DNA from: Chaetoderma sp. LZ-2023a
Taxonomy: Eukaryota > Mollusca > Caudofoveata > Chaetodermatida > Chaetodermatidae
Length of the DNA: 64,000 bases
Reading direction: 5' to 3'
Assembly (NCBI GenBank): GCA_034401795.1
Contig: CM067370.1
Location: 60,490,369 to 60,554,368 of the forward strand
The notes under the pieces: model-generated
The model's input: the letters and a program-made list of their open reading frames with translations, nothing else
Database searches by the model: none
What the model was told of the DNA's origin: nothing
Part shown: piece by piece, positions 43,767-54,089 of the stretch
How the letters are laid out: the number at the start of each line of letters is the position of its first letter
How positions within the stretch are numbered: the first letter of the stretch is position 1
Program-made: the position numbers and the translations under genes

Positions 43767-44890
43767 TTATTCTTCTTCTTCACCTGCTTTAGACTTAACT
43801 AGGTCCGATATTGCCTTTGTCGTCTTCATTTTACTCTTCATATATTTCCAAAACCATTTGGGTTTTGTTCTGGCCTCACTAGCTATCACCTCCATATCTT
43901 TCTGCAATTTTCTAGTCATGGCCCTCACTTTGTTTCTCTGTTTCGTGTATTCTCTGTATTTCTCAGGTTCGCTCGTCTCCATGTACCTCTGCCAACACCG
44001 CCGCTTCTTCCGCACTGCATCTGCCGTAGCTTTATCAAGTTTTGTGCTTGCTTGGGGTAGTGGTGTCACAATCTTACTTGGTACATGTTTGTCCTCTGCA
44101 TTATGTAGGGCTTCCAGAAAAATCTGCATCACATCATTATCACCTTGCTGTAATGTGTGCTCCCAGTTAATGTCCAGCGCTCTGCTCATTTCTGCATAAT
44201 TCCCTTTGTGATAGAAATATTTTTTAAATGCCTTGTAGCCATTATCATAGCAGTTGAAATTGAATGCTAAAATGCAGTGATCACTGTTCCCCACTAGTGC
44301 CTCATTCTCCATTTCTCAGCATTCCTTATTCATTTGTTAGAATCAGATGTAAGAGATGAGGCTCATCTGATCCTCGCCCTCTAGTAGGTTCTGTCACATG
44401 CTGGAAAAGGTAATTATTTCTCAATGTCTCTATAAACTTATACTCTTTATTTTCTGTTCCCTCTCCCGGTGTCGTCCATGTAGTCCAATCTATGCATGGG
44501 TAGTTGAAGTCTCCAACAATAAGCACATGGGAATGGTTGCTGCTCACTGCTTCCCTGATCAAATGTCTCATTTGTAGGTCATCATCCTTATTTCTTCCTG
44601 GGCTTCTGTACATACATCCGACCAATACTTCTTCATGCTCTCAGCTTAATGCTATCCCACACCGACTCCTCAAATACTGTGTTGAACATTGTGTACCTGA
44701 CTTCCAGACCCTGTCTGACATAGATTATTATGCCTCTGCCCTTTCCAGTATCTAAGTTTGTGGTGTAAATTTCTATTTTGACATCTGCTTCTGTCAGGAC
44801 AAATCTTGCTGTCTTAGGTTTCGCTTCTGCTATAGCGATAACATCTGGTTGTGCTGAGGCGTGCTGCACACGGAACCGTAATTCAGTCAT
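43767..44890 (-). pseudogene. CR1 apurinic-type endonuclease and EN-RT linker
   Basis: Three frames: 44633-44890 (QPDVIAIAEAKPK with catalytic Glu, GRGIIIYVR), 44326-44625 (VGCMYRSPG, HVLIVGDFNYPCIDW with catalytic Asp/Asn, LLHLILTNE) and 43767-44312 (NSDHCILAFNF with the SDH active-site His, then a basic linker with WFWKYMKSK). All expected APE motifs are there in order. This endonuclease would nick target DNA for primed reverse transcription. Frameshifts near 44630 and 44320. Confidence 0.92.
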
Positions 44891-45223
44891 TTTATTAGAT
44901 AATGTTTCAGCATTTGTGTACTAACATCTCAGCTCCCACTCGCTTCCACATCTCTTACTCTTCTCACCGTGCCTTTGACGTGTGTCCTTCCAATAACTAT
45001 TTGCATCACTTGCATTATTATTTACATCACTTGTACTCCTTCCTCCTGCATCCCTACAATCTGTCGTACTCTTCTCAAATATTTGGCTGTGACCTGTGAA
45101 CTTCTGATAACTATTTACATTATTTACATTCATACTGCTGCTCTTGTCTTCAAATTCTTTGGTATTCTGACTACTCTCTTGTTTCCGGGTGGTCCTCTTA
45201 CACGATAGGCGTATTTTCCTGAG

Positions 45224-45932
45224 TTATCCCTCCGCTCTCCTCTTCGCCTCTGATGTAAATGTTGTAACTTCTTCGCGCTGCTCCTTAGACAAATCATGCT
45301 CAATGCGTACTGTGGAAAAGGGTTCTGCTGCCTCCTTCAATTTGAAGGTGCTTCTCAACAATCGTGTCTTAGTAACACCTGATTCCAATGCGATGAGTAA
45401 TGGTCTGGCCTGCTGATTTTCCCTAGGCTTGCCCAATTTAACTGCCTTTGTTATGTTCTCATTGCTGAAGCTTTCCATCTCTAATGGTCCCTTGCAAAGG
45501 TCTACCACAAATTTAATATCTTCGTCCCGCCTCGTCTTAGGGTCAGTGGCTGTGCTCTCTCTAGCTCTGTGTATTATTATATTTGGTTTTCTAGCCCTTT
45601 CATCCAGCATCTGCTTCATTTTTGATTCAGCTTCTTCACTTCATGTGTCTGTAGATTTATTGGAAGTAGCCATCTTGTGCATGCTTTCTTCAACCACAGC
45701 AACTTTCTTCTCAAGCTTGTCCAGATGTTCACTCTTCTCACCCTCCACTACTATCATCTCTGCCGCTTTCTTGAGAATCTGCAACCTCTCCTCTTTGTCA
45801 TCTATCCCCTTTTGTAGCCGTAGCACCTCAGAATTCACCTTCACATGAATGGCTTTGTCATTCTGCTCAACAGACTTTTTTACACTCTATACTGTTCGTC
45901 AATTGGGTAGCCACGTTATTGATCATATGTAA
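45224..45932 (-). pseudogene. CR1 ORF1, central coiled coil and C-terminal domain
   Basis: 45848-45641: VNSEVLRLQKGIDDKEERLQILKKA followed by KLEKKVAVVEESMHKM, a clear heptad coiled coil, with more of it upstream to 45932 (MINNVATQLTNSIE). 45619-45224: KPNIIIHRARES, IKFVVDLCKGPLEM, ARPLLIALESGVTKTRLLRSTF and VRIEHDLSKEQREE, the RNA-binding C-terminal domain usual for CR1 ORF1. ORF1 proteins coat LINE RNA. A stop or shift lies near 45630. Confidence 0.85.
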
Positions 45933-46256
45933 GTTATTACTACATTACAACCTACCTCCTTGCATTACTATTGCTCTTTCCTTCTCTGAAGGGAAGCGTA
46001 GTAGGATGAAATTTTTACAGCCAATGTTTGCTGTGCATTGTGGGTACAGAGTGACTGAAGGCTTCTTCAGGAATTTCCATACTCTCTCCAATGATGAGAT
46101 TCATATCAATTCGCTTGAATGCTATATCTCGGAATGAGGCAGGAAGAGGGTTAATACATAACCCAGAGCCATTGAGTGAGTCATAAGGCATAATGACAAT
46201 CTCATTGGCCGGCAGCCATCACATGACTGTTGTAGCAACCAAGTCTTCATTCCTTT
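45933..46256 (+). repeat. DIRS left inverted terminal repeat
   Basis: Begins GTTATTACTACATTACAACC and matches the reverse complement of 52903-53256 in order over about 320 bases: TCCTTGCATTA, CTGAAGGGAAGCGTAGTAGGAT, GAGTGAGTCATAAGGCATAA and GTAGCAACCAAGTCTTCATTCC. By eye roughly 85-90 per cent identity. Confidence 0.93.
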
Positions 46257-46679
46257 CCTACTGTATGAAGGAGAGGGGTGTAAAGTTTGTATAGCCAGCT
46301 TTAAAAGTTTATTTAAACTTTTCAATTTGCTGTGGAATAGTTTAAGGACGTTTAAGGATCAACAAGATGTCGGATAAACAGAAAAGACCTAAGATAAGTG
46401 GTTGTAGGTCTTTATGATCAATAATGATTTTATTGATCATTTCTATTTTTGTGGTAGGCATGTTACCAGTTTTGGTTTTTTACGCCCAGAGTGTTTTAGA
46501 CATTGTTATTGTCTATAATTGTTTCATCTTTACAGTAGCTTGTATAAGTTACCTATTTACATGCTTGGTAGCACTTGAGCATGAAATCCATGATATCTCA
46601 TTAACATACTCTCTTAAAGAAAAAGCAATATTATATTTAAAAATAATTTAGAGACTGGTTTGGTCTCTATTGTTAAATC

Positions 46680-46982
46680 TTGGGATCAGCGCTGTCTGAT
46701 CCCGAGTTATATTCGGATCTTTACTCTATCAATTCAGATTTGAAAAAGTCTCCGAAGATAATTAAAATCAAGACTAAAGAAAAGGAGATGGCGCTTCATT
46801 ATATTAGATGTCCTAATACCAGCTGCCACAGATTTATTAAGACAGACCATTCTGGCCATGTGTGCCTCAAATGCACTGAGTGCACTCTAAATTCGGCCTG
46901 TCTTATTTGCAGCTCATGGTCTCAGACATCCAGACTTGTCTTTTTCAAACATAATACAGACCAAACCCGAGCCCACATTTGA
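46680..46982 (+). pseudogene. DIRS ORF1 (Gag-like) N-terminal zinc motif
   Basis: Residues about 43-80 read CPNTSCHRFIKTDHSGHVC, LKCTEC and CLICSSW: three Cys pairs plus His. The second DIRS-like family has the same pattern at 61037-61120 (CSECHKFV...DHVCFRCTKC), so it is a shared Gag feature. The ATG at 46680 lies just upstream. A short frame MSDKQKRPKISG at 46366 could be a separate first exon, as the 46400-46680 stretch between them (a hydrophobic 75-codon frame) looks intron-like. Confidence 0.65.
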
Positions 46983-49275
46983 TTCATCCATCCTTGAAAT
47001 AATTGTATTATCCATGGAATGTGTTCAGAAATAAGTGAACAATATAAATGCGTCGATTGACAGTAGAATTAATGAAATGATCATGGACCAGTCAGCGTTT
47101 CATCTCCTGATATTGTTGAGGGAGAAACGTCGGACCTAACTGTTCCAAGGAAACGTTTATTCAATTCCATAAGTGTTTTACACCTTACTGACCTTCAGAG
47201 ATTCAAAAGAACAAGAGTACGTAAAAGTCTCGGGTTTCGCCTCATTCATTACTTCAGAAGCCAGTCATTTCTTCACAAGACTCAGCATTCCGCATCCTAT
47301 GCCCATGAGGACCGAGTCAGGTTCATCCTTTCTCGGGCCCGAGCGGGTTGTAAGGCTCTTCATCTCCAGGATTCTTCAACAGTTACAGTCAACATTCCGC
47401 AGCCTGCGCCTGAGCTGGTTGTAAGTTGGTCTGGGTCTTCATATCCTATCACTACTACTTCTTCACTAGCCGGATAGAAGGATTTCCCGACCTAAGATGT
47501 TCAAGTGATCTCACATGATACATTGTTTCTACTGTTTCTCCGGCTAGTATTCCGGCCCAGGTTTTCTCCCGGCCCCGGGTCAGGGATGGACCTAGCCAAT
47601 CAGCTAGGTCACCGATTTCTTCATTGGGGCCCGACCCGGACTTCGATCCGGGTTCAGCCTCTGGGGAAACTTCAGGAGTACTGTTGGTATCGGTTCCGGG
47701 TCCGGGTTTTGTCCCGGACCCGGGTCGGGAAGCTGGCCAACTTCAGTTACCAATTTCTTCTTGGGGTCCAGACCCAGATTTTTATCCGGCTTCTAGGAAT
47801 TCTTCGGGTTCTATTTTCCTTTCTAGTCTCTCTTTCCTGCGTGTCAGAATTAGAAATTAAAAAAATTTTCCCTGGTTCTCCCGCTCTGGCCCTGGCTGGA
47901 ATCGGGACCGGTTATTCATGCGTGTCAGAATTCAATTTGAAATTTTCTCCCGGGTTTCCCGCTCCGGCCCGAGTCGGTACCGGTCGTTCCGGCGTGTCAT
48001 ATTAGTATTGAAATTGCTTCTAATTTTGGTCATTCCTCATATGACTTTCACATCTTTCCCCCGTTTCGGTGCCTAGTTGGGCTTCGGAACCGGGTTAGTT
48101 CTAAATTTCTTAGTCGTCCTCTATTTAACTGTCAAATGATTTCTGGACAGTCGGCAGGTTCTCTCTGTGATTCTATTAGTATAGTAAAGTTTATTTGCTT
48201 TTTATGCCAATTGGCTGATAAGCATACATTTACAGTCAGGTTTACAATGTCAACAAAATAGAAATATACAAACATACGCATTATTAAGATCAATCAATAA
48301 CACCGATGCCATCACGTTCTCTGTATGCATCATGTTGTTCAGTTTTGCTTGATCACGTGACTTTTGTATTTTATATTATCTTAATGATAATTATTAGTAA
48401 TGCCAGAGAGGGTTCGGGGTCGAATCCGGGATTATTAGATCCATGCCCGGGTGAACCTAGGTCTGTATGGATCTCATCTTTCTCCCGGTAGTTTACTGTC
48501 TATTTCTCAGTTTTTTCTTACAATTTTTGATTCCGTCCTCTTGCTTGTTTTCTGATCTGTCAGTTTACTACGCAATTCTAATTAGCTTTGTTTTCGTCAT
48601 TTTTTCGCCCCGAGTTAAAGCCGCAGTTCTATTTGGGTCGTTCATCCTTTCTTATAGTACTCCTTCTCCCTTCTAAGTTGGCAGGTTGTCATACTTTCTA
48701 GACGTTAGGAGAATTTACCCATTATGCTATATTTATCGTGAATATTTCGTTCTTTTAAGACTAATTTCACCTTTTTATCAACCCCCCCCCCCCCTTTATT
48801 GTATAATATTCATTACCTAAAGGTAGATTAGATTTGCGCTCTTGGTGTTTTGTGATTTCTTTATTATAGGTTTCTTTCCCATATTTCGCTATTCTTAAAA
48901 GTCACCAAGTTATAGACCTATTTATTTGGCAGTCTTCGTCCTAGTCTCATTTCGTCTCGGTGACATTATCGCTTTTTTCTCTTCTGTATACCCATTTTTC
49001 AAGGTTTTTTCTTATTTTTTTTAGCTAAAACATGTTATTTAGAGTCATGTTCTTTCCCACCATCTTTGGCTGGTGATTTTGGGCCTGAAATTTATCCTTT
49101 TCAATCCCTTTTTATCTACTTCCGGTAATTGTCAGATTTGTCATCACCGTGTATATAGGTTGTTGTCAATTCGTTCCGTATATATTTCGTTCCCCTTTTG
49201 TTTACATGGAGTAATTCTTTTGGATATTATTAGTTCTTATTTTAGATCAGTTCTATTTTAGCTAATTCTTTCTGG
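46983..49275 (+). pseudogene. DIRS Gag-like region, heavily decayed
   Basis: GC-richer blocks with Pro/Gly/Ser-rich coding in changing frames (47173-47424, 47505-48005). It includes a ~78-base unit repeated twice at 47840-47995 (GTGTCAGAATT ... TTTTCCC.GGTT.CCCGCTC.GGCCC ... ACCGGT). A 100-base insert at 48184-48290 (AAGTTTATTTGCTTTTTATG...) looks like a LINE 3' fragment. Position between the zinc motif and pol suggests Gag; no conserved domain is seen. A poly-C run lies at 48782-48794. Confidence 0.4.
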
Positions 49276-49503
49276 GTATAGCGGGACTCGCTCCCCTCCC
49301 ATAAGTTTCTATGTGATTTCTATTTGCCATTTAATTGATAATTCACTATAAATAGTTTTATCTTTATTTCAATATCTACAACTTTAATTAGTATGGTATA
49401 CTTCTATGACGTTTAGTTCTTCACACGAACATAGTGGTGAAGATTAAATAGCCGGATTAATCGCAGTTACCTCTCTCAGGAGAGGGTAAGAATAAGGATA
49501 TAA
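49276..49503 (+). mobile_element. Diverged copy of the hAT-like MITE family inside DIRS
   Basis: CCCCTCCCATAAGTTTCTATG, the TTTGCCATTTAATTG block, TCTATGACG.TT and the right end GAGGGTAAGAATAAGGATATAAC follow the order of the complete element at 59065-59303. No target duplication is visible. It must have inserted after, or been carried by, this DIRS copy. Confidence 0.7.
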
Positions 49504-50160
49504 CATTTTTAACTAAGAAATATCACTTTCTCTCGACTCAGCAGACTTTGCTGTCCAATGGTATACTGGGACAGATCTGATATTTGCTATGTTCTAGTTA
49601 GTAGATTAACCAAATATTTTTCTTTACTAGCCAAATAGTATGTACTTTAGCCACATCTTTCTTTAATTTCACTTAGTATCATGTTTGCAGTCAGTCCTCA
49701 TCAATTAATAGCCTACTTTAATTTCACAGTCCAGATTCAATACGGTCTTACTATATAAGAAATGTATTGATTATTTGAATTTGATGTGATTAAAAGTTGG
49801 GTTTTTTGGGCTTATTGTTTCAATATGTTCAACAACGTAAAGATGTATTTTTGTTTTGCATCTTGTTACACTGGAGTTGTTCAGGATTCAACCAGTCAAG
49901 AAAGTTAAATTATTTTTATTCTTTAGCCAATGATTTTTCCAATTCTGCCTTTGGTTAGCCAGACTTCGTTCTTACTAGCATTTGGCTGATTGGCTGGTGC
50001 TTAGATTGGTCCCTGATATAAATTAATGCTTGGAAGTCTCTGTCTGATCTCATTGTAATATCCTAAATTATTTATCAGACTCATGAACACTTTGATCTAA
50101 TTCTGAGATAACTCAAGAAATATCTTAGCTATCTAACATCCTAACTATTATCAGCCTAGC
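49504..50160. other. DIRS interior without recognisable domain
   Basis: AT-rich. Reverse transcriptase would be expected here in a DIRS element, but I find no NLRPLN, palm or YxDD motif on either strand, so the RT has been deleted or replaced. Confidence 0.5.
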
Positions 50161-51190
50161 CATAATAGGAATTTAAGGCCCAATGGAATCAATCTCTAGA
50201 TTCTCTGAAACATCGGATCCTCATCAAGTTTCTGTCATGGCTCATTGCCAGTTTTGGCTAGACAGTCAATCAATTTTGGTAGGATTCCTCTCCATCCTTC
50301 AACTCTTCAGGCTATCTTCTTCACAGATACATATCTGGAAGGATGGGGTGTCATTTGGAATTCCATAAAGATTCAGGAACCTGGTTCCTCAGAATCTTCT
50401 TAACACATCAATCTTTTAGAACTGTGGACTGTTTCATGCTCTAGCTCATTGGGAACCCATGATTCTCAGTATGTCAATCCTCATCAGGTCAGTCAGTTTA
50501 ACAGTAGTCTTGTTCATCTATCATCAAAGGTGGGGTGGGGGTCCAGGCCGGGTTCTCTGGGTCGAGAAATCATGATCATTCTCTATTGGTGCAGGTCTCG
50601 CTACATTTCTCTTTAAGCATCTCATGCCCCGGCAAACTGATTTTCTGGCTGATCCATTATCTTGCTCTTCAAGGATTCCAGAAACAGAGTGGGAATTGAA
50701 AGAGGCTGTAGTCCAGTCTTTTTTCCTCAGTTCTGTCGCCCCCATGTAGATCTGTCTGCTGCTCGCAAGAACAGAATGATATACACTTTCATATCTCCTT
50801 TCCCGGAAGCTCTGGCTCTTTCAGTAGTCTCTCTAACTCAATCTTGGGACATCATATTCTCCTACGCTTTTCCCCCTACGATTCTCATTCCTCTGGTTCT
50901 CAGAATGATCAGGCAGCATCCCTGCATAGTCCTGTTATTAGCCCCATTTTGCCGACAAACTCGTGGTTTCCGGATCTTCTGGACCTTCTTGTAGATCTCT
51001 CTCTGCTACTCCCTGTCCTCCACGATCCATTATCCCAGATCATAGGCAGGATTCTCCATCATAACCCGGAAATATTTCGCCTGTCAGTCTGGAAACTGTC
51101 GCGGTGCCCTCATCTTCGTCAATCTTTTAGTCAGATCTCAAGAATTATTGGAGAAATTTGTCAGATCTTCCTCTCGAGACATCTATAAAG
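50161..51190 (+). pseudogene. DIRS RNase H and RNase H-recombinase linker
   Basis: In changing frames: AIFFTDTYLEGWGVIW (RNase H first motif, usually TDAS-x-x-GWG) near 50300; HINLLELWTV (second motif) near 50410; then HVDLSAARKNRMIYTFISPFPEALALS, TQSWDIIFSYAFPP and HPCIVLLLAPFCRQ (50740-50990), a block typical of DIRS/PAT elements where the next domain is the recombinase. The catalytic Asp of TDAS is kept, but several stops occur. Confidence 0.85.
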
Positions 51191-51916
51191 CTAGATTTGA
51201 ATTTTTCAAAGAATGGTGTGTGATCAGAGGAAGAATTCAGTTAACATTATTAGATCCATTCGTTTTGGTCTGAATTCCTTTGTCATGTGTCTAATCGATC
51301 CTTCAGTCCAAAACATTTCGTTATCTCAATAAAGGTTTGGGTAATTCTCGTCCTCCGTTTAAGAAACACATTCCTTCATGGAACCTTTAGCTTATATTAC
51401 AGGTTCTAGCGGTGATACATTTTGAACCTTTGGGTTCTGTGTGCTTGAAACATCTTATTCTAGAAACAGTTTTCTTCTAGTAGTAACATCAGCTAGGCAT
51501 TGATCTGAAATCAATGCTCTTTCGGCTGAATTAGTTGGATTTCAAGTTACGGGTAATAGCCTTATTCTCTATCCCAGGGCAGAATTCTTGTCCAAGACTC
51601 AGTTAAACTCTTGGGTAAACCGTTGATAATTCATAGTCTTTCTTCTTTGTTGCCAGATGATTCTGTATGGTTCCCAGTCAGGACCCTTAGTATGTATAAA
51701 CTTCGTACTGATTCTAAACGATCCGACAATAGACATCTTTGGGTTACATTTGCAGACGGTCTAAATCATCCTGCCTCCTTAATCACTATTTCCCGTTGGA
51801 TCGTGGATACTATTAAAATTCGCTTTGAATTAGCTTCTCCAGGAGATAATCCTCTGGTGGGAGTCGAGGCCCATTGTGTTAAGGGCCTTGCTCCATCTTG
51901 CGCTCTCTCTTTTTAA
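51180..51916 (+). pseudogene. DIRS tyrosine recombinase
   Basis: YKARFEFFKEWCVIRG (core-binding N-terminus, from 51187); VIHFEPLGSVCLKHL; ETVFF then SARH*SEINALSAELV near 51490, where the first catalytic Arg region is followed by an in-frame stop; RAEFLSKTQ; then 51611-51916 with VWFPVRTLSMYKLRT, LWVTFADGLNHPASLITISRWI and VEAHCVKGLAPS. The last fits the H-x-x-R box but has Lys in place of Arg. The enzyme would insert circular element DNA without target duplication. Dead by stops and the Arg-to-Lys change. Confidence 0.87.
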
Positions 51917-52466
51917 TGGGTCTTCATTAGATTACATCATGCTATTTGGTAACTGAAAGTCAGAGAACACCTTTATTAACCTCTATCTTATAGATTCTGG
52001 TCCCTCTTCCTTTTTCTATAAAAATATTCATAAGGTAACTTCAGGGACCATGACTCTTTTTCCTCATTCATCATCTTCTCTTACTTCTCCATCTTCATTC
52101 GCTTTAAGTCTCTAGTTGGGGTTAGTGGGAATTCATTACTTAATTCTTATGTGTGAATTTCACGCCTTTTTTTCATATCATCTCTCTCATCACCCTATTA
52201 TTCATCTCTTTCTTGCATGTTTATCTTCTCTTTTTTGCCTCCTGGGGGGGGGGGGTGTCATTTATAACCTTCCTTATTATCTTCTCATTATTCTTTAATT
52301 TCATCTCTTTCAAGATGCTTGATAGAGCAATTCTTAGGAATTGCTATCTCTTAGTATCTTCCTTACTCGTTATTTCTAACTTCGTATTATTTCTCTATTT
52401 TTACATCAATTTTGCGCACAAATTTGCCTCCCTCCGGACTTTGTTCAATGTTGAAATCTGTATTTG
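51917..52466. other. DIRS segment between recombinase and internal complementary region
   Basis: T-rich, no ORF with a motif; a G12 run near 52243-52254. Confidence 0.5.
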
Positions 52467-52577
52467 AGCAATTGTAATGCAAGGAGGTAGGTTGTAATGT
52501 AGTAATAACGACCAGACAACCCGTATGATCTAGTCTTATGTTTTACTAATTACATAAACCTACCTCCTTGCATTACG
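52467..52577 (+). repeat. DIRS internal complementary region
   Basis: Bases 52467-52509 (ending GTAGTAATAAC) are the reverse complement of the element's first 43 bases (45933 on). Bases 52510-52577 (starting GACCAGACAACCCGTA, ending TTGCATTAC) are the reverse complement of its last ~68 bases (to 53256). The two halves meet at 52509/52510, so this segment is a template of the joined ends. In DIRS1 such a region serves to form the circular intermediate. Confidence 0.93.
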
Positions 52578-52902
52578 GCCCATCTCAAGCCTCCCCTCTG
52601 TCTAATTTCTTTTTGGGTGGGTGGGGGGGAGAGGGGGGGGCTTGAGGCTTCGTTCTTTGGTCATATCTTGTTAGAATAGTTATATTCAGCATAAGATATT
52701 CATTATATCTCTCAGCCTTAGAGTATGCCCGGATATGTCAGTTTTTGACATAGTTGGGTATTTATTAAAGGTCATATAATATTAAGTATTTAGGTAAATT
52801 CTTAAGTTTCAGCTTTAGTTGGATTCAGAGTCAAGTAGTGATAGGATCATCTGCCTCTTCATGAATCTGCACAAAGCTGGATTATATGACTGGATTCGTC
52901 AA
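52578..52902. other. DIRS segment between internal complementary region and right repeat
   Basis: A G-rich tract (52611-52642) with several runs of four or more G on the plus strand; otherwise no feature. Confidence 0.5.
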
Positions 52903-53256
52903 GGAATGAAGACTTGGTTGCTACAACAAAGTCATGTGATGGCTGTCGGCCAATGAGATTGTCATTATGCCTTATGACTCACTCAATGGCTCCGGGTTAT
53001 GTATTAACCCTCTTTCTGCCTCATTCTGAGATATAGCATTAGAGCGAATTGCTATGGATCTCATCATTTGAGAGAGTATGGAGATTCCTGAAGAAGCTTT
53101 CAGTCACTCTGTAGCCACAATGCACAGCAAACATTGGCTGTAAAAATTTGATCCTACTACGCTTCCCTTCAGAGAAGGAAAGAGCAATATTAATGCAAGG
53201 ATGTAGGTATATGTAATTAGTAAAACAGAAGACCAGACCCTACGGGTCGTCTGGTC
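52903..53256 (+). repeat. DIRS right inverted terminal repeat with terminal hairpin
   Basis: Inverse of 45933-46256, then about 35 further bases ending in the hairpin GACCAGAC (53231-53238) / GTCTGGTC (53249-53256). The last base is fixed by the internal complementary region and by the CR1 reading frame resuming at 53257. Confidence 0.93.
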
Positions 53257-53470
53257 GATATTGGTCGCTCCTTTGTTACAGTAACTGCAATCCCAGTGCA
53301 ACTGTTTGGATAGTCCTTTGTTAATACTCTCATAAATCTCACTGGCAGTTTGGACCAACATAGAACCACGAAACACAGATATCACATTCGAGTGCTTTCT
53401 TGTTATCTTTCACGTCACACTTACAGTTTCTGCAGACATTACTATTTTCATCCTCTTCTCCCGGTTTAGT
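53257..53470 (-). pseudogene. CR1 ORF1 N-terminus, PHD-like zinc finger (5' of the DIRS insertion)
   Basis: The minus strand reads CRNCKCDVKDNKKALECDIC, then VSWFYV, and after one frameshift TASEIYESINKGLSKQLHW and DCSYCNKGATNI. The spacing of C-x2-C, C-x2-C and the final W-x-C-x2-C is that of the PHD-like finger found at the start of CR1 ORF1 proteins. It ends exactly at 53257; the frame resumes with LHMINN at 45932 on the other side of the DIRS element. The 5'UTR and element start, right of 53470, are not defined. Confidence 0.82.
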
Positions 53471-54089
53471 GTCATAACAGTGATAAGCAAGTAGTGACTA
53501 CCATGGGACTGTGGCTAAGCACTGTAAGTAACAATCATCATACCATTTGAGTGTTATCTTGGAGAATGCAGCAAAGATTTTATTTAGAATTTATAAGGGA
53601 TAGCTTGCTAATATTATTTAATTATGAGAAGAATTATAATGTTACTGGAATAATTGGAATTTTGGTATTTCTCATCAGGCTGAAGGTTCATTTTACACAA
53701 AATCATTCACAGAACTAAAACTGCGTGATTAAGTCAAAGATGAGACATCAAATAATTGCTCAATTCATTCTGTTGAAGCAACCATGTGTAGATATCCATG
53801 TACTTCACTTTTTGTCTTCATTGAAGCATTTATATGAACCCTACCTCTTAAACACATTATTTAACACAGCAAATTAGTCACCTAAAATGATGGTGGCTCT
53901 ACTTAAACAGCTTGATATTACTAATAATCAATTGTACAGTGAAAATGTTTTTGCTGAGCACCAAGAATAAACAATTAAAATTATAGAAATGTAGCGTGAT
54001 AGTTCTTTTAGAATTTTACTGTTAATTTTGAGTGTCTAAAATAAGCCGATTGAAGACTACCTCCGATTGAAAATACCCTCCACTACCCT
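53471..54089. other. No gene recognised; may include the CR1 5'UTR
   Basis: AT-rich with no ORF. The stretch next to 53471 should be the 5' part of the split CR1. Confidence 0.45.

Larger units (their letters stand above)
42036..45932 (-). mobile_element. CR1-type LINE, main part (3' of the DIRS insertion)
   Basis: Nearly full-length element read right to left: ORF1 coiled coil and C-terminal domain (45932-45224), APE endonuclease (44890-43990), linker and RT (43767-42451), RT C-terminus (42554-42036). Its missing 5' part lies at 53257-53470 beyond the inserted DIRS element. Multiple frameshifts and stops make it inactive. Confidence 0.92.
45933..53256 (+). mobile_element. DIRS-like tyrosine-recombinase retrotransposon, complete outline, decayed
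   Basis: 7,324 bp inserted in a CR1 ORF1. Parts: left inverted terminal repeat (45933-46256), Gag-like zinc-motif region (46680-46982), decayed gag region to about 49.3 kb, RNase H (50290-50460) and its linker to 51.2 kb, tyrosine recombinase (51180-51916), internal complementary region (52467-52577) and right inverted repeat (52903-53256). No integrase, protease or target duplication. This is the DIRS1 arrangement. A palm RT domain could not be found and is probably lost. Confidence 0.92.

Noticed and set aside
46424-46651. Hydrophobic 75-codon frame as a membrane protein
   Set aside because: It is T-rich DNA inside the DIRS element between a short first frame and the zinc-motif frame; an intron or decayed spacer is simpler.
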